DNA from: Anastrepha obliqua
Lineage: Eukaryota > Arthropoda > Insecta > Diptera > Tephritidae
Length of the DNA stretch: 64,000 nt
Assembly (NCBI RefSeq): GCF_027943255.1
Contig: NC_072892.1
Coordinates: 117,693,792-117,757,791 of the forward strand
Direction: 5' to 3'
How positions within the stretch are numbered: the stretch's first letter is position 1; every line of letters starts with the position of its first letter. The notes under the pieces are model-generated. The model was not told the origin of the DNA. It searched no databases and worked only from the letters and a program-made list of their open reading frames with translations. Shown one piece after another: positions 40,901 through 52,900 of the stretch. The translations under genes were made by a program, and so were the position numbers.

Positions 40901-43900
40901 CCTTTCGCCTGCGCTCTAAGAGAATTCAATGAGATCTCGAGTTCTATTCCGCTTGACTTTTCGGTTTCAAAGAAAGAATTTTATAAATTTCTGAACTATT
41001 TTTTATTTAATAATTATCTGTAGTAATTTAAGTTCATATTAGCTCTAAGTGGTCTGTAAAAACAGTAATTTTGTTTTAGACTTGAAATAAACGAAATATT
41101 ATTTAAGCCATTATACGAAATCTATTTAGTACCTTAAATAAAAAAAAAACTTTTTTCTTTGCGAAAATATACAAAAAAGTAGTTATGTTCTGTTCTGACT
41201 GTTTGAAGTCAAAAACTGGGCGATATATGTACATACTAACTTTCTTACAAGCACTGACCTACATAAATGAAAATCAATTCACTGGTTAAATATTTTTGAA
41301 CCAGAAGCACAGATGCATATGTAACATTTACATATACATGTTTATATACAAATTTATGCATTAGAACTATAAATGAATCAGTAATAGATAAATTTAGGTA
41401 CATTCATTCCTGTACATTTATCTTGTGGAATTAGGTACAATCTATTTAATTTCTCCTCACTGAAATGCTCAGGTACTACTATTGAGCTTTGGTGTGTTTA
41501 ATGTATATTAAATAGAATGCCAGCAAAGTACAAATGCCGCCAAATTATTTGTTGAGGTGAGTTGCATGAATTACGGCATTATTATTAGTTTGTGTTTTAT
41601 TAGTATTTTTATAATATTTTCAAACGTCATTGCCACTATCATTGGCACATGTGTACATAGCATGAACAGATAAAAATAAATTTATTAATATGTATGTATG
41701 TAAAAGCTCGTAATTCATCATAATTAATTGTGTTGCTGACGTTGCTCTAGAATTTTTTTTTCTGTTTTGTCTGTGCAAAGTGTTTACGTATTAAATATGT
41801 ACATATTTACGCTCGTAAATGAAATATTTACATGCACATATGTATGTATATATACATCTAACTACACATACAGTACACCTATACTACGAGTATGTACGTA
41901 TAATGCAAAAACGTGTTTGCGCTTAAGGCCAACAATTTATTTATTTATTTTATTTTATCAACATAATTACCTGTCGTGAAAAATTACACGAGTCAGACAA
42001 ACTACCAGAACATACACACATTTGTACGTTGAAACTTATGTGTTTGCACAAAAGTTGATCTAAAACTATAACCTTACGTTACTTTGTTTGTGAAACGTGA
42101 ACACCATTTCTGCTCGATAAGCTTTAAGTGGCACATGACATGAAATGAGGCAGGAGATAAAAATAAATGAAAGCTTAAAGGGGAAATATGCTATTTAAAA
42201 CAAAAATTTAATTTAACAACCAAACGGGTATTGGGGCACCCAGAAGTGATTGCGGAGAACGAGAACACAACACTGATCCACCTACTATTGTAGATAATTT
42301 AGAGTAGCCCATTGCTCTGGCTTCAAACAGGAAACAAATTTCTCACGCGCACTATTGATTGTTTATTACATAGAAACATCGTGCGCTAAATTTTGATTCC
42401 TTCAAATAAACTTGAAGTAAAATTTTGATATTAAAAATATTAATTTAATTTTTACTACTATTAATTTCGAGTAATCGTCCACAGTATGAATAGATAGGCG
42501 ATAAAATGTATTGTAAAAATTGTTAACAATGAGATTGCCAAGGGTGCGCCGAAATATTTCCGTAAATGGATTTATTGGTTTCCATTATCTCTCCTAAACT
42601 AACTTTAATAATAATTGGCTCTTACACCTCTTGCTGGGTGTTTGGTCGAGCTTCTCCTCGTATTTGTGTTATGCGCGTCTTGATGTTTTACCACAAATAA
42701 AGGGACCCTAAAGTTGTATGCCAGGCCAGCTCCGAACGGCAGATACATACTTTTTCATGACGAGCTTTTTCATGGCAGAAATACATTTGAAAAACACTTT
42801 TTCTATCATTTGGTGTTTCATACCCCGGGTTTCGAACCTGCGCACTTCCAGATGGTAATTACGCTCCTATCCACTCTACTACACCAGACTTTTAATTGCA
42901 TAAAAAATGTTTATTTTCGATCGAGAGGTGAACGACATTAGAAACAAAGTGAAAAAATTGTATTGAGTTGCGTTGTTGCACGGTTGAGAGAATACAGAAG
43001 GCTGTGCATATTGCGGTACCGACATTCAGGTATTAGTGAATTCGACAGCATCAGCTGCTTAGCTGGCGCTCTTGTAGTTTTTTTAACAGATTTTCTTTTT
43101 CTATTCTGCTTTATATTAACCTGGTTTATATAACATAACCTAACTTTCCTAAAGCTGACTACTTTGTTACTCTCTTCTTGGTTGATTCACACACCCCATC
43201 CACAACTATGTAATTTTCCGCAAATTTTCAACTTCAATCTGCGTAGTCTAGTATTCTATTATTAATGGTATTTAGCATTGTTTTATAAAGATTACGTTTT
43301 TATGCTTTCGCCTATATTTGTCAGTTTTCACGAGTACAGTAAAGAAAAATTTTAATAACAAATAACAGAAAAAAAATGATGAAGAAAATTAAAAATATGT
43401 TTATACTCGTAATTTTTGTTCTGCGCATGTTAAATTCTTTAGCAAGCACCAGAAATAAATAAATTAAATAAAAATTAAGAGGATTTGAGAGAAATTCTAA
43501 TTGAGTAGAAGAATTAAGAAATTAAAAATAATATTGCATATGTGCATACAAGATGGCGCAAGATTAATCAACCGATTTTATTTTTGAATAATTTTTTTAC
43601 TAAATAAAAAAATAAATCTAATAAAAAATTTTACTAAATAAGAAACTAATAATTTTTTTTTCTAATTAATAATATTCTTTCTAAAAAATTATTCTTTTTT
43701 TTATTTAGGAAAGAAAATATTTTGAGTGATGGAAATCGTAAATCTTTTTTTACTCAATAAAAAAAAGAATAATTTTATTTAGTAAAAAAATTATTTCTAG
43801 TGATGGAAATCTTTATTCTGACCTTTACGCACTCTATTGCTTGTCTGTTTGCATACACCTATAATTATCTTCTTCTGTTTTTGTTTCTATTCCCAAAAAA

Positions 43901-46900
43901 TTCGTGTAAAAACAGAATCACCTAACAATATTAAAAAATTCTGTTTAGAGTTCACTTAAGAACTAATTTGGTATTCACATATTTTAATTCATTAAATATA
44001 TTAGAAGAAATACCTACATTATTAAACGGCGAAAGCAAAATCTACCGAGTCTCAGAGACTTTTCCTGAGACTAATTTAAACGCTTCGTAACTGCGTCTAA
44101 AAATCTCACTCTATTTGCTCTACTAGATTCAAGAAAAAATCATAAAATATTGAAAATCGTGTTAAAACAAAACAATTCGTGTAACAAAATACTTTTTTTT
44201 AACTCGTGTTAAATCAAATTCGCGTCAAAAGAAAATTAGGTGCACTTCACTAGTGTCAAATATGACTGAGGTACGACGCCATTTGTAAAAATTGTAAATC
44301 TACGGATATGAATAATTTTGAGCCACCTTGTACCATCTAATTTCTACATTCCATTTTCTACGGTCAATTTAAGACTATACGTACATACATGCATACAATT
44401 AGCAAAGAACAACAGCGCACGCCCTACTATTGGTGCGCGCCTCACAAAACTCAACAGGTGTCAGCGCAAAGGCAACGTTGATTCAGTTGTCGCTGAAAAA
44501 TTTCCATTGAAAATTTACAAATGGTGACAAATATGTACATATGTACATATACATGCATATATGTATGTAGTATCTGCATCCGAGTATTTGCTATATTACC
44601 GTGTATACCAGAATGAATAAATACACTAGTGGGTATCCGTTTGTGTATGTACATATGTATATACTTAAACACTTAGTGCCGTCATACAACTTTAGCTTCA
44701 CGCTGCAATAGTAAATATAAACATAACATACATATATACATTCACTTATATATGCATATACATGCATTTGGTTTTAAATACAACAAACATATGCATATAT
44801 AGATACATACATATACATATACGTCACATAATTTCCTAATCGCTGTTAACACCATTAACATTGCATGGGTATTAATTGATTGATAATGAAAAAACTGTTA
44901 AAAAAGGTCTTTAGTGTGTTGTTGCCAACTGTAAAAGTGCAATCAAACGCCACAATAAATTTATATACAGTTATACCAAATGACAACCGCAAAATAATCA
45001 TATACACACCGGCATATAAATCTTTGTTGTAAACGTGTAGCAAAAAATTCGCTCGTGCTACAACAATGAGCGGCATAGCAACAATGGAAGCACTCGTGAA
45101 AGCACACACTGTAAATGCATGGCAAAAATAAATAAATTGATTTGTTTTTTTTTCGTATTTTAGACATACATATGTACATAGTCTACTGTGGCTCTATCAT
45201 CAGAACTGAGGGCAGCTAAATATTGCAGCATTGTTTGATAGTAAACAATCGAGTGCATGTACAAATACATACATATATGCATGTGTGTGCATATGAATTG
45301 GTACACGGAATGTAATATATTTATATAGGGTGACGCAAAATTGATCACCCTATCGGAAGATTTTTAATTTTTGCAAATGGCTTCGTACGTCAATCATATT
45401 TGACACTTGTGAACTGGGCAGCTGCAGTATGCAAACAAAATAAGCAATGGAGAGCGCAAATGGCAAAATAAAGATTTGCAATACTTAAAGTCATTTTTTT
45501 ATTTAATATCAAAGTTATTCAAAAACAAAATTGAATGAATAATTTTGCGCCAATTTGTACAATAGCTTTTATAATAAATTTTGAGTAGAATTTATAAAGT
45601 TATGCTCTTTAATAACTCGTACATTTCTGTTCGTTGGATGTAGTAGTAACTGCACTATAGTTTTAAAGCAATACATCATATATGTGCATACATAAATACA
45701 TACACATAGGTGCTCTCTGCCAATACGATGTTATAAAGTGACTACGTGCCATGACTTGTAACGTTTAATGGACGTCGCTCGGGTGACTCTTTGGCATGTG
45801 CCACCACCAACCAAAACACTCAAATTTTTCCATCCGTTAGTGGAATGTGCCAAGTCACTACTCTTTCTACCATTTACGTATGTATGTATGTATGTGGATG
45901 AATTGTTTATTCAATTTTTAAGTTCGTAACTTTTTGCTGCCCTGTGCCACATATTCATAAGCTCTTTATGCCCCAACTATAAATAGTTTTATAACTTTAT
46001 TATATAAAAAAGAAAATACCGGTTTACCAATTGAGTATGTAAACTAGCGCTCCATGCGCACCAAACGCTGCTAAAGCTCAAGTACACTTGGTAATATTTT
46101 ATTGCGAGAGGCGAGAGACTTTTCGTGTTTGTTGAAGAAGTGGGCGTTGTTATTGTAATTGTAGTTGCAGTTGCTGTTGTAATCGTTGTTGCCTTTTTTT
46201 TGCCGTTGTAGTTGGCTTGTATGCATGTATGTGTGTATGTGTTGATTTTTGAAACGTGTTGGCTGGATCAGCTGATTATAAAGTCAAAATATCGGTGTGG
46301 CTCAACTCTTCATTAAAATCAACGCCAGCAAATCAACACCACACACATTCCTACTGCATACCGCCACCTGCACCATACATCAATTCATCATCACCATCAT
46401 GAATGAAATCTTGCTTGCTTGTAACACTTGTTTCACACTACACCAACTTCAAAGGGGTAATTTTAAACTACCGCGGGAAATATTTGTTGACAATTCAAGC
46501 AGACGATCTAATGCCTGCGGTGCGAGTATACGGCACTGTTACTCTTATCATTCATCGGTCCGTCGCTCTTTAACCGTATTATGCTCATTACCGAGACTCA
46601 GTTACATAGGCATATGTATATATGTATAAGATAACAGAAAAATTACATTTAAATGATCCCGAGTTGTTGGCGTTTGGACACCCTACTTTACTAATTCTTT
46701 GTACCGTTTTCATATTCGATAAATTTTGTATGAATAGAAATAAAAATCTCAAATTTATTATAATTATTATCATAGTATTTTATTACTATATGTTTACAGT
46801 TAATATACATATTTGAATTGCTACTATACTTCTATTATATCATCAGCATCATTAAAGCAAAACAACTGTTTCATACATTTTATCATTAAACGTACTCTAT

Positions 46901-49900
46901 TACAAAGCAATTAAAACATATTTACGACAAAATATGTTCACCGGCTTTGGTTATACTTATTTTACTCTCGCAGCACAAATAATTTCTTTTTTCGTCTATC
47001 GATCAAACTTTCACTCGCATTTTTGGCACTAAAAGTGTTTGATTTGATTACAAATTACAAAAATTTTACAAAAAAAGACCGGACCGACTCTCTACCAGCC
47101 AATGAACACCTTCACTCGCTCTTGCGTTCTTTCGCGTTATACGAAACTCTTTTATGTACATAAATATGTGCATTTCATTTACACAATTTTATTGACGTTA
47201 TTTCCGTTTCTCATTACCATCATTATCACTGCTCAAGCATTATCATATCACTGTGATTATCACTAATTTTGAAATATTTTATCAGCGTTATTAGGCATGT
47301 TTTTGATTGTTTGTTTGTTTTTCTACACTCCATCATTGTTGTTGGCAAGATCCCGAAATCGCAAACAACGAGAGACAATTGAATATCATAGTGCGGTTAT
47401 TGATCGCAAAACAACTGCATCGTCGAGCCACAACCCCAAGATCTTAGCTGTGCTAGCAGTCAACTCTCTCATGTGCTTCAGTATTTTCCACCTGCCGCTG
47501 CATCGTCTACAATTTATCATCTCTTCGGTGTTGCTGGTAAAAATTCATTACAAGTCCAAATATCTTCGTTGCCCAAATTCATTCCATTAATATTTACACA
47601 TGTGTTCTTTTATTTATTTTAAGTCACGCCTTAGTATTGGAAAGGCATGTTGAACGCATGATTTGGCACAATGGCTCGTACTGGTACGAGAGATGCAAAT
47701 TTTAAAAATACTCATAAGTACATACACACATACCTAAGCTTATTTATATTTGCATACTTGTACAAAATGTTGCCTACCTCAATTCGCTCAGCAATTCAAT
47801 GCACAAATACTAAGTAATCGCTTTATTACAAAAACAAAAACAAAAAACTTGCACATACATACATACAGATGTATGTATGGGAAGAGTGCTTGTGTTGGGG
47901 ATTTATAAAGTCGGCCGCCAATTGCGTATTTGCAACGTGAGTTCAACAATCTACGTCACAAGCTCTAGCTTGAGTTTTACAGGGGCGGAACAGTAGGAGT
48001 AAAAGAAGTTAAAATTTGGAGTGCCATATAAATTGGTTTTGCTAGGAAGTGTAATAAAATTATGAATTGCGTTTATTAATCGCCTACCCAAAAATTGTCT
48101 AGATATTAAAAAAATTTGGAAAAATATAAAAGAGGTCCTCATATAAATACAAAATGAATCACCCTATCGTAAGATTTATAATTTTTTCGAAGGGCGTCGC
48201 ACGTCAATCATATTTAACATTTGTGAACTAGACAGCTGCATTATACAAACAGATAAGCAATGGAGCGCGCAAAAGTTTATGATGATTTTTGCGCCACCTT
48301 GTACATGCTGGCGCTTGCGTCCTTTGTCAGTTGTTTGGCCGAGCTCCTCTTCCTATTTGTGGTGTGCGTCTTGATGTTTTCCCACAAATGGAGGGATCTT
48401 TTAGGAGAGGCAGTTTTATGCCGCCTCCGAATGGCAGATGGTTTTTATGAGGAGCTTTTTCATAGCAGAAATGGACTCGGAGGGGCGATCGCTATTGTAA
48501 AAAACTAAGGGAACAAATTTGGTGTCTCATGCACGGAGATTCGAATCTGCGAACTTCCGAATGGTAATTACGCACAAACCATTCAGGAACGGCGACCGCC
48601 CTCATACTTAACATCGAATGCAAAAAAAATTATCAAAAATCAACTCGAGTTTTAAGCTGCTTCAAGCTTACACTTTATTGCTCTAAAATGAATGAGCTAT
48701 CAAAGAAATTTTCCGAAAATTCTGATTAAAAAATTTAATTTTTGAGAATTTTGTACAAACTTTTGAACTTTGATTTCTACGGTTTTTGTGAATGAACTGA
48801 TTTCATAAAAAATTAACGAAAAAAATTTTGCATGAAAAATGTTGCGAATATTATAAAAAGATGAAGTGACTTGATTATGGGCCTCAAGTGTACATCATAT
48901 AGTAGGGTGCATGACCTTCCACAAAAAACAATTGGCACTGGTTTTCCATCAGAATTATAAAATTTGTTATTATATTTTACGACTTACGGTCAGGTGGAGC
49001 AATTTGAAATTAACCTAAAAGTGCAAAAAACCCCATTTTTGCCCATATTTGAGGTTATGTAGCCTTGCAGATGTTTTCTTTCACCAAAATTAAAGGATGG
49101 CATCTTTAAATACAATCCTTCTTTTTTCAAATGGCGTTTTGTTTGCTCAAATATCATTTTTTTTCGCAGAGATATCGCATTTTGAAATTTTCATGTTTTT
49201 TTTGTATTTTTTGCACTTTTAGGTTAGGATATCTCGAAAACCAGAGCTGATAGAGCAATTCTGAGGCCAGATTTGGATTCAGCGCATCATAAACCTTCGG
49301 AAATATATAGTCTGGTTTCTGGGTCTGAATGTTGGTTAAATTTTGTCGGCCTAGTTCCATTAAACACGAAAGATACGATTATCGTAAAAACTCAAACTAA
49401 TAAATTAATTTTAGTTATCAATCCGAATTTTGCATGGACAGAGAAGCAGATATTAGTTTAAATTATTTCGGATACTTTTCCTTGTAGACTAGTGTAATAA
49501 GCCCATAAAATTGGGTTCATTATCACAATCGATCAACACACACGCTTATATGTAGGTATGTATGCATACTTGAACAATAAATTCAGAATCACTTACAATC
49601 TGCTGATAAAAACATATAAGTCCAGGTAATGGAGTAGCGAAGTTGTTTATAACGGTAATTTTCAAATGGTCCAAAAGTAAAAAAAAAAACGTGGAAATCA
49701 TAAAAAGTGAAGTGAATTGTTCAGTATTGGAAGAAAATACATTAACTATGTTAATAAAAAATTAATTCTACACAATTTAGAAAAGTACCTGATTTCTATT
49801 ATTAATATTTAGCAATTATTTATTGACGTAGGTATAAGTATATTTATTGTGTTTAGAAGATATCTGCCTAAGCAATAACGTGACAAGTCGCAGGTGTGAA

Positions 49901-52900
49901 TCACTCTATACATATGTTTTTTCTTCGTGTATATACATATGTATGTACATATATATATTTTTTATTGACACACAGTGCCTTAAGCAAAAGTATGTCGCTT
50001 AATTTTTGTTCATGAAATAAAGAAAATTGATAAAGCCTATAATCTAATCCAAAGTATGGAAAATTTATTTTATCGTCTAAGCGTATCTGTCGCTGTCGTA
50101 TATCACCCACACTAGTGCCAAATCATAAAAAACAAAATTTAAGCTACATAAAAAATGTCTGGCGGTGTAATTAACCATATCTATTAAATGAAAATATGTC
50201 TTTACTTTTACTTAGAGGTGCTTAGTATATAAATTGAAAACATTGAAGCCGTTTTTCTCAACATTTTGGTTTTTTGAATTTTAGATTTGACAACTTTTAC
50301 CTTCAAACATTTCATCTATAACAAATCATTTTTAATACATACTTTCCAAGAAAAAAAAAAAACAACTTTGAAATGTATATATGTACATATATGCATATAA
50401 GTAAATATATTTTTAATCCATGACGTTCTGAACTTCTCCTCCAATTTGCCTTGTGCATCTTGATATTGAGTTACAAATGGGGGGATCGATAAGCACAGTT
50501 TTATGCTATCTCCGAATGACAAATGGTTTTTAGGAGACGCTTTTTCAAATCAGAAATGCTCGCGGAGATTTATACTGCCTACTTCTAGGAGCGACTGGCA
50601 ATAGAAAAAATTTTGTATGCCTAATGTTCACAACGGACATCGGTAAATGTAGTACATTGCTTATCTCAAGTACTTACATAGAACATTTATGAGGCTTTCT
50701 TAGCTTGATAACGGTATTTATGCAAAGAATTTTCTGAATAATAAAAAAAAATAATTGTTAACTGCCCCCAAATTGACGACATTTTAGAGGTAAGGATATA
50801 TGGCCAGATTATTTTAAACGAAATTAAGTAAATTTACGCTTAAAAACACCGTTGATACAATTTAGTTGATAAAATTCCATATTACACAATTTGTGTTCTT
50901 TGGAATAAAACGTAAAATTTTTAAATGATTTAAAAAAATGGCAGCTTGATTAAAATATAGATATTTTTTGTGTGTCCATATGAACATATACATATGTATG
51001 CATGTATATGGATACAACTTCGTTGAGATTTTGAACAGCTTTTCTCCATATTAAGCGCATACCAGTTAAACCGAACTAAAAACGGCATTTCAGATAAACA
51101 AGCTGAAGACGAGCAAGTTCGGTACATTTGCATATGCGAATTCACTGAAAAAATTTATTTGTTTATATTTCTTTTTAACAGCATTTCACCATAAACGATG
51201 AAGTTAAAAATAACGTCATGTAATGGTAGGCCGAAAAGGTGAGCTGCTTCGAAAGAATGGGATCAAAGAAAAAGATGGTAGTGTCATGCGTAATTTCTTC
51301 GCAAGCGGATTAAGGGTGTAGTTGTTTCAGCATAATGTTTTTTTTTTTCTTGAATGGCAGCCTGTGCCATTACGGTAGCATAAAGCCGACTGTCATAGGA
51401 GCGGATTAAGAAGGTAAAAAAAATTTAGGAATATTTTTCGAATTTGATTTTTGAATTTCGATTTTTTTAGAAACAGATTCCGATGGCATGCATATGTCTG
51501 TATATATTAAATAGCATTTTTTGGAATTTTAAACCCTTTAACTCAACTCTAGCTCAATCTGTGGTCCCAGGTATACCGATTAAATCCTTTGTGGCATTTT
51601 TTTATATTTTAGATTAGCAGAACAACATTTACCCATTCAGCACTATCCAACAATAGTTATCTTGAAGTAGACTCCACTATAAATTTTGATTGAAAAAATA
51701 TTGCAAGTAACTCTTAAAAAGTTGCAAATATATTATAGTATGAAAACACCCAGGTTTTCATACCCATTTTGGCTGCTCGGTAAACTTTTAGTTGGTATTC
51801 GGTAACATTTTTACTTTGAAAGTCCCCTTAGGCTATTTTTTTTTTTCAGTCAGTTAAATGATGTTTCGCAATTATGATATATGTATACAGGGTCCGGCAC
51901 CCGAAGTGTAACCAACGTCAGGTGGCCATATCGAGCATATTATTTTCACACATTTTTTACTTTGAATTGAATAATTTTTGGTTACACTTTGAGTGCCGGA
52001 CTCACATTAGGACGATTAAGGGTGTAAGCACCAATTATATAAATATATAATATATTTATATATACATATATACATATATACCACAAATGGAGGGGCCTAC
52101 AATTTTAAACCGACTCCGAACGGCAGATATGTTTTATGAGGAGCTTTTTCATGGCAGAAATACACTGGGAGGTTTGGCATTGAATGCCGAGAGGTGACCG
52201 CTTATATTTATTGCATAAGTAATAGAAATGTGTTATTCTTTTTCCTGGCGAATTAATAAAAGATACAATGAATGTCAAATATCTGACTGAGGTGTAGCCA
52301 CTCCTTGCCACCACGTTAGTTAGTTACTCAGTAAGCCAGTAAAAAATATTTCCTCCAACACAAAATGTTTGTTGTAAAATATCAATCTCTTAGTGTGTTT
52401 ATTATTTATGCAAAGAAGTTTCAAAAAATGTGTAAAGAAACCACTGGCACGCCAGTCAACCACACATTGTTTTTTGTTTACCCGTTTAGTTTTTCTTTTC
52501 ATGGGTATTTTTAGCTAAATAATGATTTGTTTGCTATGCTGGCGTTAACTTAGTGTCAGCAGAGTATTTTTGGATGACACCTTCAATTAACATACATACG
52601 TACATATGTATGTATTTAAGGAATACAACTTGCATGCATGTTTAATCAAAGCGTATTTTAGACCTGCGGGTAAAAATAAACACCATCAGCCGACCAAAAA
52701 CACAGCCACATCATCGGAGCAACCAATCAGCAATAGCAATGACATACATTGTTGTACGCGCGTATGTTTGAAGACAAGTGCCGCTTTGTGTTGATTTTGT
52801 TCCGTGTATGACCTTCTAAAGGACACACGTGTGCATAAATAACAATACGAAAATCAACAGGCGAGCAACAAAACTAAATAGCCGACTGCTCGATTGTTAT

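Noticed and set aside
46297..46629. 110-codon open frame in the cwo intron
   Set aside because: No recognised domain; likely chance in relatively GC-rich intronic DNA.
47297..47590. Open frame with a hydrophobic start in the cwo intron, resembling a membrane-protein exon
   Set aside because: No homologous partner exons, no clear acceptor, and composition similar to flanking intronic DNA.
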